Shown here piece after piece: positions 24,480 through 31,874 of a stretch of DNA of 49,306 nucleotides. Made by a program: the position numbers and the translations under genes. The notes below the pieces were generated by a model that saw nothing but the letters and a program-made list of their open reading frames with translations, was not told the origin of the DNA and searched no databases. Numbering within the stretch: position 1 is the stretch's first letter; every line of letters begins with the position of its first letter. Source of the stretch: Terriglobia bacterium (GTDB taxonomy: Bacteria; Acidobacteriota; Terriglobia; Bryobacterales; Bryobacteraceae). The stretch is taken from the NCBI GenBank assembly GCA_020073365.1, contig JAIQFL010000033.1, forward strand, positions 1-49,306, written 5' to 3'.

Positions 24480-25646
24480 TCAGTTGTGCGCCACCGCCTC
24501 CTGCTTGCGCCTCCGCTGCTCCGCCTGCACGACCACCAGGCACATCAGCATTCCCAGCGGATGCGCGCCCGCCTCCACCAGGGGATGGGATTTCAAGGAG
24601 CGCAGCACGTCGATGCTCTCGTCCTTCAAGGTTGCGAGCGCTTCGGATTCGCGCGCGTTCAGACCGTAATCAGAGGCCAGCGCCTGCGTGTTCTCAAGGA
24701 GACGACGCCGCAGGCCTGGATCGTGACGAAGATCGTAGATCACCTTGTTGAGCCGGTACACCGCGGGATCCGGATGTTTGTAGAACTGGAATCCGCCGGC
24801 ATCTTTGAAGTCATACTCCGGCCCCGGCTCCGGCGTGCTCGGCGCGCCCTTCTTGTTGGGGATGAAGCGCATCACTGCGTGGCCGTGGTGCCAGGTCGGC
24901 TGGTATGTGAGCAGCTCGCCCGGCTGATTCCCGATGGCCCCGAACAACACCATCCAGGGCAGCATCTCCGTGTTGCCCACTTCGTCCAAGCGCTCATTGG
25001 TCAGGTTCAGCAGGATGTCATGATGGCCCCGCTCCATGTGAGCGATGGCCCACCAATCAAAGTCGAAAGCCGGTTGCGGATACTTCCAGGTGCCGGGGAA
25101 GTGCGACATGCCTCCGCTGGCGACAATCGCGACGCGCTCGGGCCGGGATTGGACGATGTCCCGTATGGCGCGCCCCAGCGCGGCGCAGCGGCGCGCCGAG
25201 GGCAGCGGCGGCAGGTACGTGTTCACGAACAGCGGGACTACCGGTATCTTGCGCCCTTCGATCACCCATTCGTACACCGCGGCGAACGAGTGCCCCAGAA
25301 TGGCGTCCTGGGAATAGGCCATATCGAATTCGGCGCGCACGAGCTTGTCCAGAAGATCCTCCGCCAGCGGCATGTGGATCGGCAGATTGTAGTCGCGCCC
25401 CGCGAATTTGGCCTTCGAGGTTTCGCCCGCGATGATCGCGAAGGTTGGAACGGACGAGAGGAAGAAGGTCTCCAGGTGGTCGCTGCCGATCACGATCACG
25501 GCGTCCGGCTTGGATTCCTCCAGCGAGTTGCCCAGCTCGCGCATGGCGGCGATGTCGGCATCCAGTTGCGCCGGATCCTCGGTCGGCGGCCTGGTGAACA
25601 GTTGCGGCGCGTGAACGGTGGCCATTGCTGCTACGATCTGTCCCAT
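24480..25646 (-). CDS. Fused LigB-LigA extradiol ring-cleavage dioxygenase
   Basis: Protein of 388 residues. Residues 1-265 are the catalytic LigB fold of type II extradiol dioxygenases, with candidate Fe(II) ligands His12 (VHAPQ), His57 (GSDHLE) and Glu227 (NTEMLPWM), and the catalytic base His182 (SGGMSHFPG). Residues 290-365 (RLNKVIYDLRHDPGLRRRLL, then LKSHPLVEAGAHPLGMLMCL) resemble LigA, the small subunit of protocatechuate 4,5-dioxygenase. The two subunits are joined as in gallate dioxygenase, in the order B-A. A GGGAGG site precedes the ATG. Next to a GalB-like hydratase it suggests cleavage of gallate, protocatechuate or a methylated relative. Confidence 0.88.
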   Translation of the reverse strand: MGQIVAAMATVHAPQLFTRPPTEDPAQLDADIAAMRELGNSLEESKPDAVIVIGSDHLETFFLSSVPTFAIIAGETSKAKFAGRDYNLPIHMPLAEDLLDKLVRAEFDMAYSQDAILGHSFAAVYEWVIEGRKIPVVPLFVNTYLPPLPSARRCAALGRAIRDIVQSRPERVAIVASGGMSHFPGTWKYPQPAFDFDWWAIAHMERGHHDILLNLTNERLDEVGNTEMLPWMVLFGAIGNQPGELLTYQPTWHHGHAVMRFIPNKKGAPSTPEPGPEYDFKDAGGFQFYKHPDPAVYRLNKVIYDLRHDPGLRRRLLENTQALASDYGLNARESEALATLKDESIDVLRSLKSHPLVEAGAHPLGMLMCLVVVQAEQRRRKQEAVAHN

Positions 25647-25661
25647 TGTGTTGCCTCCCTT

Positions 25662-25718
25662 GGCAGGCCGGGGGCCTGCCCCACATTACCCCACTGGCAG
25701 GCCGAGGGCCTGCCCCAC
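25662..25718 (+). repeat. Two tandem CCCAC-tailed hairpins
   Basis: GGCAGGCC-(3)-GGCCTGCC occurs twice (25662-25680 and 25696-25714), each followed by CCAC, 34 bp apart. They fill the 74-bp gap between the GalB-like and dioxygenase genes within one operon. The loops differ (GGG and GAG) while the stems are identical. Confidence 0.75.
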
Positions 25719-25720
25719 CT

Positions 25721-26443
25721 TCATGAGAGCTCGCTCGACACCTGTGGATAGACGCGTTGGAAAGCCTCCGCGTACTTGATTTCCTTGCGCCCGGAGTTCC
25801 GCACCGCCTGCGTTCCGCGACGCCTGGCGAGGTCGGAATAATACTCCCACAGATGTTCCTGCGCCTCCATCGACTCCATGGCCTTGCGCTTGATCTCGTA
25901 TACCGGCGTGATGTCGAGCAGCACCTGCGGCTTGAACTCGCACTGTTCGGGCTGGTGCGGTTCGAAGATGAAGACCGGCGGCGCGCCCAGTTTCTTGCCC
26001 TCGGCGGGATAGCCGGCCGCCTGCGCGTATACCCGCGTGCGCAGGGTCAGGTTGGTGGCGTCCGGATGATCGAAGTTGTAGGGGTCCGCGAAGGAGTGGG
26101 TCAGCACGAATTCAGGCTGGAGCTTGCGAAACTCGACCACCATCTCGTGAGCGGTTTCGTCGGTGGGCCGGATCGGGTAGTCCCCGGAATCGAAGAAACG
26201 GATCTCGGCGCCGAGGATGCCGGCCGCCTTTTCGGATTCCGCGCGCCGCAAGGCCTTGACGCAGTCCAGCGTCATGCCCGGCTGGCGCCAGAGGCGTTCG
26301 GACTCGCCCCGCTCACCATAGGACAAGCACAGAATGCGCACACGATAGCCGCGTCCGGCATAGAGTGCAATCGCACCGCCCGCGCGCCACACGAAATCGG
26401 CCGCGTGCGCGCTCACCACCAGAATGCTCTTGTCGGAATCCAT
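25721..26443 (-). CDS. PIG-L family hydratase, GalB (4-oxalomesaconate hydratase)-like
   Basis: Protein of 240 residues with the PIG-L/LmbE fold. The usual AHPDDE motif is replaced by SAHAADFVWRAGGAIAL (His13, Asp16), the form I recall from Pseudomonas putida GalB, the zinc-dependent 4-oxalomesaconate hydratase of gallate degradation. Other shared stretches are RGYRVRILCLSYGERGES, AESEKAAGILGAEI and DSGDYP, and HPDATN (His126) gives a third metal ligand. Hydration of 4-oxalomesaconate is the step after ring cleavage and hydrolysis in the protocatechuate/gallate 4,5-pathway, which fits the dioxygenase next door. A deacetylase role is less likely, given the motif and the context. Confidence 0.8.
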   Translation of the reverse strand: MDSDKSILVVSAHAADFVWRAGGAIALYAGRGYRVRILCLSYGERGESERLWRQPGMTLDCVKALRRAESEKAAGILGAEIRFFDSGDYPIRPTDETAHEMVVEFRKLQPEFVLTHSFADPYNFDHPDATNLTLRTRVYAQAAGYPAEGKKLGAPPVFIFEPHQPEQCEFKPQVLLDITPVYEIKRKAMESMEAQEHLWEYYSDLARRRGTQAVRNSGRKEIKYAEAFQRVYPQVSSELS

Positions 26444-26468
26444 AGGCCCGGCCCGAATCCAGTCTAGT

Positions 26469-27392
26469 CTAGGCGATCAGATCGCCCGGATTGGTAACTC
26501 CCATCCGCCGGATCTCCTCCACCGAGAACCCGGCATCGAGCAGTGTCTGGGCGAACATGGCGAAGCCATCGGATACCGGGGGATTGATCGTCTGGCCCAA
26601 ATCCGTCGAAAGCACGCAACGCTCCGGGCCCACTCTGCGGATGCTGTCCAGCACTACCTCCCAGGGAGCCTTTCCCGTGTGCATGGTGGTGAAGCAGTGC
26701 TCGATGAAGGCGCCCATATCCGCCAGCTCGAGTTGCTCCTGGCCGCTGAGGTTCTGGGAAGGAAACTCGGCATGCGTCACCAGGACTTTCCTCAGCTTCA
26801 TTTCGCGCGCCGCGCGCACGAGCGGGAAGATCTCGTGGCGTCCCAGGTGGCCCGTGGCGAGGATCATGTCGTGGCGGGCGATCAGCTCCAGACAACTGCG
26901 TGCGGCCTGATTGATATTGCCACCCTCATCGATGACGGTGAGCGGTGGCGGGGCGATCCCTGTGGCGGCCAGTTCCCGCTGGATCTTCGCCCAGAACGGC
27001 AGCTTGGTGCTCGGTCCGTCGACGCGCCCGGCCGTTTCGTTGGCCGCGTCCACGGTGGGCATCCACACGATCTTCGCCCCCGAGCGCCCCGCAAGCTCCA
27101 CCGCCACCGGGTTCAGCCCGCCGATGCTGTGATTGAGCGTGATGGCGCCAAAGGCCTCGATACCCGGAACGGCGCGGTTCACCACCTTGGCCCGCTCCGC
27201 GGTCGGGAAGTAGTGCGACTTCAGAACGAAGCCCTTCAGCCCCCGCGCCAGGAACTCCTCCGCCAAGCCGACGTCGTCGATACGCCTCTCGATTACGTCG
27301 GGTGCGACATGCACCTGAAGGTCATACGCACCGTGAATCGCCTCCCAAGCTGACTCCGTTTGGGACGTGGCTGCAGCAACCTGAGTGCTCAT
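26469..27392 (-). CDS. DUF6282 amidohydrolase-superfamily protein
   Basis: Protein of 307 residues with an amidohydrolase-like (alpha/beta) barrel pattern. YDLQVHVAPDVIERR has the first-strand metal motif (HxAP), followed by KGFVLKSHYFP, GAITLNHSIGGLNP, ATGHLGRHEI, VLVTHAEFP and LSTDLGQ, the His and Asp set of a metal-dependent hydrolase. It matches the family known as DUF6282. It is the first gene of the six-gene operon and 25 bp upstream of the GalB-like gene. A lactone hydrolase role, like that of LigI on 2-pyrone-4,6-dicarboxylate, is plausible but unproven. The ATG lies about 11 bp after the -10 box with no ribosome-binding site. Confidence 0.8.
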   Translation of the reverse strand: MSTQVAAATSQTESAWEAIHGAYDLQVHVAPDVIERRIDDVGLAEEFLARGLKGFVLKSHYFPTAERAKVVNRAVPGIEAFGAITLNHSIGGLNPVAVELAGRSGAKIVWMPTVDAANETAGRVDGPSTKLPFWAKIQRELAATGIAPPPLTVIDEGGNINQAARSCLELIARHDMILATGHLGRHEIFPLVRAAREMKLRKVLVTHAEFPSQNLSGQEQLELADMGAFIEHCFTTMHTGKAPWEVVLDSIRRVGPERCVLSTDLGQTINPPVSDGFAMFAQTLLDAGFSVEEIRRMGVTNPGDLIA

Positions 27393-27854
27393 GGTAATTA
27401 GGCAGTATGACAGGCCATGGACAGCCCGTCAAGTTCTGATGTATCAGAGTTGGGGCTGGCCTTTGGGGACTTGTGCGGCTGGCCGGCGGGCGCTTTTTCG
27501 ATGCTTTCGGTTTCCGTGGGGCACGCGGCCATTGGTCCGACGCGAATTTGTGTCTGGCCGGCTCGGTTGCGACCACCGGCTCCATTTTGGGGGAGGCGGT
27601 GGCTGGAGTTGGGGGTGCTGTTTGGGGTGCGGGAGTTCCGGCAGGGGCCTCTTCGTGTGGAGCGAGTCTCGATTCACGGGGTGGCGAAGGGTGGCCATGG
27701 CCTCCCGATTCAGGCGCATTGGGGATGGTTGAGGCTGTCAAAAACAGGGGGCATTTGGCGCAGTGCCCGATTCTGTGTCGCTAAGTGCCACGTTCCGTTC
27801 GTTCCATTCCATGCCCATGCGACAGAGCGCTACATCGATTACAATGTTAGGGCG
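27393..27854. other. Intergenic region upstream of ring-cleavage operon
   Basis: This 462-bp gap holds the leftward promoter (27404-27432) and operator (27436-27447) of the ring-cleavage operon. The remaining 400 bp or so is G-rich on the plus strand. Frames crossing it are proline- or arginine-rich low-complexity translations, and I see no credible gene or RNA in it. Confidence 0.5.
27404..27447 (-). promoter_or_regulatory. Promoter and operator of the ring-cleavage operon
   Basis: On the minus strand TTGACG (27432-27427) is followed by 17 bp and CATACT (27409-27404). The palindrome CTGATGTATCAG (27436-27447), with perfect 5-bp arms and a 2-bp centre, lies 3 bp upstream of the -35 box. It resembles the CTGATATGTCAA sites but has a different centre. 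The ATG at 27392 is about 11 bp from the -10 box. Confidence 0.55.
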
Positions 27855-28187
27855 ATGCCGCTCTTTCGGATCTACCGCATGAAGGACTCGCCACGGCAAC
27901 AGTTTCGCTGGGCTCCACACGTTTCCGGCTGCGCATCCCTTAAGCCCAGAGACTATGAGCAGCGTGGAGAAATAGAGGCGCTGAACGAATACGACGCGTG
28001 GCAACATCTGCGCCAATCGGGCGAGCCGCTCGCGGTCGGCGATCTGCTGGAAGCGGCGGATGGCGGGTTGCGCATCTGCAAGTACGTCGGCTTCGAGCCG
28101 GCCCAATGGGTACTCCCCGAACCGAAGCATCCAACCGAGCCGCCGCCTGGCGAGCCTCAGCCCGCCGGCCAGTCCACCGCCAATTAG
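27855..28187 (+). CDS. Conserved hypothetical protein (110 aa)
   Basis: Protein of 110 residues starting MPLFRIYRMKDSPRQQFRWAP. The body is acidic and helical (RGEIEALNEYDAWQHLR, VGDLLEAADGGLRICKYVGFE) with a proline-rich tail. No signal peptide, membrane segment or known motif was seen. It has a GGGCG-type weak ribosome site and precedes a zinc-ribbon gene by 9 bp, so the two are probably an operon. The longer upstream frame has no start signal and a different composition. Confidence 0.65.
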   Translation: MPLFRIYRMKDSPRQQFRWAPHVSGCASLKPRDYEQRGEIEALNEYDAWQHLRQSGEPLAVGDLLEAADGGLRICKYVGFEPAQWVLPEPKHPTEPPPGEPQPAGQSTAN

Positions 28188-28196
28188 GAGGTCCAT

Positions 28197-28586
28197 ATGC
28201 GCGAACCCCGCCTGGGCGACGATATCGATGATTTTTGCGTCCGATGCAAGCGCATTACGAACCACGCCGTGGTATCCGTGGTGAACGGCGCACCCGCCAA
28301 GGTGCGTTGCCGCACCTGCCACAGCGATCACGACTACCGTCACGAGCAGGCGCCTCCTCCGAAAGTGGATCTTCGGAAGCAGGCGCTGTTCAATGAGGTG
28401 CTGAAGAAGGTCAACCCGGACGACCTCGGCAAGGCGTCCGAGCTCGCGGACGTGCCGGACATCCCCGAATTGGACGAAGGGGCTGAAGAAGCCGACGCCG
28501 AAACGGCCGAGGTGGTGGACGAACCGCCACTGGCCCCCGCGCCGAAAGCCAAGGCCAAAGCCGCCAAGGGCAAGGGCCGCAAGTAG
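28197..28586 (+). CDS. Small zinc-ribbon protein with basic tail
   Basis: Protein of 129 residues. The N-terminal CVRC-N21-CRTC arrangement (with His nearby, CHSDHDYRH) looks like a zinc ribbon. It is followed by an acidic region (PELDEGAEEADAETAEVV) and a Lys/Ala-rich tail (APKAKAKAAKGKGRK) like those of DNA- or RNA-binding proteins. A strong TAGGAGGT site lies 6 bp before the ATG. Its role is unknown; nucleic-acid binding is inferred from the tail. Confidence 0.75.
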   Translation: MREPRLGDDIDDFCVRCKRITNHAVVSVVNGAPAKVRCRTCHSDHDYRHEQAPPPKVDLRKQALFNEVLKKVNPDDLGKASELADVPDIPELDEGAEEADAETAEVVDEPPLAPAPKAKAKAAKGKGRK

Positions 28587-28711
28587 CGTCCCGGCCTCAC
28601 CGGCCTTCGCCGCCAGCCACCATATCAGGGCCGAGGAGAGCGCCGCATTGAGCGGCGCCCTGTCGGATTGGAGTCGGTTGGAAGTGCCCAGCTCCTGTTA
28701 TCCTACGTCTG

Positions 28712-29845
28712 GTGTTCTGGTACTGGTTTTTCGTAGGTCCCGCGCTCTTACTGGCATTCCTCTCGTTGCGCGGCGAGTGGAAGCGGGCTGCGTACGTGGC
28801 TGGGCGGCTTTCCGAAAGCCCGGATAGCCTGCCACCCGCGAGCGTCATCGTACCGGTAAAGGGAGAGGATGAGGGGCTTCGGGAAAACCTTGCCTCCCTG
28901 GCGTCGCTGGACTACCCCGATTACGAACTCATCGTGGTGGCCCACAGCGCGGCCGATATTCCGGCCGGCGTGCTGCCGCACAGAGTCAGGATCGTGCTGG
29001 CGCACGGCGACGATCCGAACACCGGTGAGAAGGTCCAGAACCTCGCAGCCGCCGTGCGCGCCGCGAGAAAAAGCAGCCAGATCCTGGCCTTCGCCGATTC
29101 GGACGGCCGCGTGACCAGGCGCTGGCTGCGCGCCCTGGCCGCACCTCTGGCCGAGCCGGATGTCGGCGCTTCTACCGGGTACCGGTGGTTCGCCCCGGAG
29201 CCGCCGACCTTCTGGACGTTGCTGCGGAGCGTGTGGGATGCCGTGGTTTTCGGCAGGCTGGGACCGGGCGCCAACAGTTTCGCGTGGGGCGGCGCCATGG
29301 CGATTCGCAAGGAAACCTTCTTCGAAGCGCGCGTGTTCGAGTATTGGAAGAACACGGTCAGCGACGATTACGCGCTCAGCGCCGCGGTCCGCGCGGCCGG
29401 ACTGACCATCGCCTTCGCGCCGGGCGCGCTGACCCCCTGTCTCGAACAGATCACCGCGCGCCGGTTCTTCTCCTGGATCCGCCGGCAGATGATCCTCACA
29501 CGAGTCTACGAGGCCCGCCTGTGGTGGCCCGCCCTGATCGCGCACGTCTTCTACTGCGGTGGGATGGCGGCCTCGGTGGCGGCGTCGATCCGCGGCAACC
29601 GCCTGGCGGAGTGGGCCCTGATCGCACAGCTTTCTCCCGGCATGCTGAAGGGCCTCAATCGCGCCACATTGGCGAAGGCGGCCCTGCCCGAATGCGAGGC
29701 CTGGTTCCGCCGCCACGCGTGGGTGTATGCCATTTGGGTTCCGCTGGCGACCTGGGTTTGGCTGATTGCGCTGGTCGCCTCGGTGTTCGGCAACACCATC
29801 GAGTGGCGCGGCTACCGCTACGATTTGAAGCGTAGAGGCTCGTAG
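28712..29845 (+). CDS. GT2 family glycosyltransferase, ceramide-glucosyltransferase-like
   Basis: Membrane-bound glycosyltransferase of 377 residues. An N-terminal helix (3-19) is followed by a GT-A domain starting ASVIVPVKGEDEGLRENLASL. Catalytic features are DSD at 129-131 (FADSDG), DD at 218-219 (NTVSDDYAL) and WIRRQ at 256-259, the layout of GT21 ceramide glucosyltransferases and hopanoid-associated HpnI. Two or three C-terminal helices follow. The GTG start has no good ribosome site, so it could begin a little downstream. It is probably involved in glycolipid synthesis. Confidence 0.85.
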   Translation: MFWYWFFVGPALLLAFLSLRGEWKRAAYVAGRLSESPDSLPPASVIVPVKGEDEGLRENLASLASLDYPDYELIVVAHSAADIPAGVLPHRVRIVLAHGDDPNTGEKVQNLAAAVRAARKSSQILAFADSDGRVTRRWLRALAAPLAEPDVGASTGYRWFAPEPPTFWTLLRSVWDAVVFGRLGPGANSFAWGGAMAIRKETFFEARVFEYWKNTVSDDYALSAAVRAAGLTIAFAPGALTPCLEQITARRFFSWIRRQMILTRVYEARLWWPALIAHVFYCGGMAASVAASIRGNRLAEWALIAQLSPGMLKGLNRATLAKAALPECEAWFRRHAWVYAIWVPLATWVWLIALVASVFGNTIEWRGYRYDLKRRGS

Positions 29846-29923
29846 GGCAGGCCCCTGGTGACCGCGGCAAGAAAACCAGCACAGGCAAGAATGCCGTGGC
29901 ACAAGGCCGGCGTCTGCGGTAAA

Positions 29924-30814
29924 TTAGCGGGCCACCACTCTGAGGGGTCGTTCCAGTCTGAACGTCAGCACGCTCTCCACGGGTACCTTGATGGAGCCGC
30001 CCTTGGTCAGGATTTGGGTGACGGCCCCTGCCCCCGCGCCGGAACCGGCTCCGATGGCGGCGCCTTTTCCCCCGCCGGCAATGGCGCCGATAATGGCTCC
30101 GATCGCCGCGCCGCCACCTGCAAACTCGCCGGTCCGCTTGTTCACACCCACGCCGTCTCTGCCGCGCTGGGCAAGGTCCACGGTTTCGAGTTGGTAGCGG
30201 CGCCCATCGATCGAAACCGAAAGCAAATCGAGAACCAGATCGGCCTTTCCGTGAAACTTTCCTCCCCCGGAGGCCGACCTGACGATAATCTGCGCGTTGG
30301 ATCCGCGAGGAATCACGATATTTCTGTCGCTGTCCCGGACGTCTCTGGTCACCTCGGCGGCGAACGTCTGGCCTTCCACGGCCTTGCCGGAATCGATGGT
30401 CTCTTCATTCCGGACGGAGATGGACGCCCCCACAGGCAGCTCATATGTCCGGGTGGTGACGGCGGGCTCCTCGGGATGGTAGTGCCGATCGTGAACCGGA
30501 TCGGCGGCAGTGTCGGGGGGCGTCCCGGCGGCTGGTGACGTGTCAGCAGCAGGCGGAGCCGGTGCGCCCGGCGCATCGCCGTAGTCGACCGATTTGACCT
30601 GGGCCATGGGGATGGTGCGCCTGATCTGGTCATCGCCCGCAAGTTTGAGCTCCGACGGCGAGCTTTCGATCACCGTACCGCTCACGGTAGTTCCGTCACG
30701 CATCTGAACGGTGGCGTGCGGTGCGCCGGCGGCAGGCGCCCGATCCTTGTTCGCGCATGAGGAAAGAAACAGAGCCGCCAGGAATCCCACGGATACGACC
30801 AATCGCCCTATCAT
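29924..30814 (-). CDS. Lipoprotein with glycine-zipper region
   Basis: Protein of 296 residues. A lipoprotein signal (MIGRLVVSVGFLAALFLSSC, cleavage before Cys) predicts membrane anchoring. An SH3-like strand set follows (ATVQMRDGTTVSGTVIESSPS), then a proline linker, a central beta-rich part (LPVGASISVRNEETIDSGK, VIPRGSNAQIIVRSASGG), and a glycine-zipper (GGGAAIGAIIGAIAGGGKGAA) followed by a basic C-terminus. The arrangement is common in Acidobacteria and its function is unknown. I use the ATG at 30814, directly before the signal. Confidence 0.75.
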   Translation of the reverse strand: MIGRLVVSVGFLAALFLSSCANKDRAPAAGAPHATVQMRDGTTVSGTVIESSPSELKLAGDDQIRRTIPMAQVKSVDYGDAPGAPAPPAADTSPAAGTPPDTAADPVHDRHYHPEEPAVTTRTYELPVGASISVRNEETIDSGKAVEGQTFAAEVTRDVRDSDRNIVIPRGSNAQIIVRSASGGGKFHGKADLVLDLLSVSIDGRRYQLETVDLAQRGRDGVGVNKRTGEFAGGGAAIGAIIGAIAGGGKGAAIGAGSGAGAGAVTQILTKGGSIKVPVESVLTFRLERPLRVVAR

Positions 30815-30882
30815 GCAAGCAGTATACTCCGGCAACGGGTTGAACTACCGTGCCAGATGGCACACCATGCAAGAATCACTTC

Positions 30883-31350
30883 ATGGGAGACATCCGCATC
30901 CGTCCGGCCAACCTGAACGACGTACCTCATATCCTGTACCATCGTCGCGCGATGTTCTCGGAAATGGGCTGCCGGGATGAGCCCCTGTTGGATCGCATGG
31001 AGGAAGCCACGGAGCAGTATTTGCGCGAAGCCCTGCCCAGCGGCATCTATCGCGCATGGATGGCCGAGACGGAGGGCGGGCGCGTCGTGAGCGGCGGCGG
31101 CATTGCCATCGTTCCGTGGCCGGGCTCGCCGGATTTCCCGGCGCCGCGCCGAGGCTGGATTCTCGGGATTTACACCGAGCCCGAATTCCGGCGTCTGGGG
31201 ATTGCCCGGCGGATCATGGAGACCATCGTCGCCTGGTGCCGCGGCGAAGCCTTCGGGTACGTTTCGCTGCATGCCAGCGTGGACGGCCGCCAGCTCTACG
31301 AGAAAATGGGCTTCAACCCCACGAACGAGATGCGGCTGTATTTGCGGTGA
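30883..31350 (+). CDS. GNAT family N-acetyltransferase
   Basis: Protein of 155 residues with the GNAT fold. IRPANLNDVPHILYHRR is the first strand-helix, then GGGIAIVPWPG, and the acetyl-CoA loop in LGIYTEPEFRRLGIARRIME (RxxGIA in place of the usual Q/RxxGxG/A). It ends with YVSLHASVDGRQLYEKMGFNPTNEMRL, the usual GNAT end. The substrate is unknown. ATG 30883 follows a short gap after the divergent lipoprotein gene. Confidence 0.85.
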   Translation: MGDIRIRPANLNDVPHILYHRRAMFSEMGCRDEPLLDRMEEATEQYLREALPSGIYRAWMAETEGGRVVSGGGIAIVPWPGSPDFPAPRRGWILGIYTEPEFRRLGIARRIMETIVAWCRGEAFGYVSLHASVDGRQLYEKMGFNPTNEMRLYLR

Positions 31351-31416
31351 AGAGAAAGGCCAAAGGGCCTGTCCCACGGCACCCCAAACGATTTTTCCGA
31401 AGCTCCGTCTAAGGGT

Positions 31417-31458
31417 GGTAGACGATCGACTACCTAGGGTGGTAGATTGTCTTCTACC
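31417..31458 (+). promoter_or_regulatory. Two PadR operators in front of padR-like gene
   Basis: GGTAGACGATCGACTACC (31417-31434) and GGTAGATTGTCTTCTACC (31441-31458) are 18-bp inverted repeats with 5-bp arms, GGTAG-N8-CTACC, centred 24 bp apart. The second ends 1 bp before the ATG at 31460. TAGACG and TAGATT within them could be a -35/-10 pair 18 bp apart. Two dimers on the same helix face would shut off transcription, as expected for an autoregulated PadR repressor. Confidence 0.75.
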
Positions 31459-31459
31459 T

Positions 31460-31807
31460 ATGGTTGGCGCCGACCGCTACCAGAACCGGATCGAGCTGTT
31501 ACAGGGCACTTTGGACATGTTGATCCTGCGCACGCTCCAATGGGGCCCCGAACATGGTCACGGGATCGGGCTGGCGATCCGAAACAGTTCGCAGGATGTC
31601 CTCCAGGTGGAACACGGGTCTCTCTATCCCGCGTTGCACCGCATGCGGAAGCAGGGTTTGATCGAATCAGAGTGGAGGACCACGGAGAACAAGCAACGCG
31701 CCAGGTACTACCGGCTGACGTCGAAGGGAAAGAAGATGCTGGCGGCGGAGGAGTCCCGCTGGGACCGGATGGTAGAAGCGATCGCGCGGGTGATGCGTCC
31801 CGTGTAG
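31460..31807 (+). CDS. PadR family transcriptional regulator
   Basis: Protein of 115 residues with the PadR winged helix: LLQGTLDMLILRTLQWGPEHGHGIGLAI, then LQVEHGSLYPALHRMRKQGLIESEW and ARYYRLTSKGKKMLAAEESRW, including the GSLYPALHRM recognition helix. It lacks the larger C-terminal dimerisation domain of the long PadR class. It precedes the ADOP permease gene by 67 bp, the usual arrangement in Acidobacteria. Two palindromic operators directly precede the ATG, so autorepression is likely. Confidence 0.9.
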   Translation: MVGADRYQNRIELLQGTLDMLILRTLQWGPEHGHGIGLAIRNSSQDVLQVEHGSLYPALHRMRKQGLIESEWRTTENKQRARYYRLTSKGKKMLAAEESRWDRMVEAIARVMRPV

Positions 31808-31824
31808 GGGGCGGGGCCGGCCGG

Positions 31825-31854
31825 CAGACGACAAAAGGCGATCGTCTGTCCCAT
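31825..31854 (+). repeat. CCCA-tailed hairpin, CAGACGA type
   Basis: CAGACGA-(10)-TCGTCTG is followed by TCCCA. It is a copy of the hairpin found at 44551 and three times at 45801-45920. It lies between the PadR and ADOP genes, overlapping the leader of the permease gene. Confidence 0.65.
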
Positions 31855-31874
31855 GGGGGGCCTGAGGGAGCACT

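Noticed and set aside
27322..27741. Proline-rich minus-strand frame upstream of the ring-cleavage operon
   Set aside because: Low complexity, overlaps the operator and promoter and the start of the DUF6282 gene, with no ribosome site.
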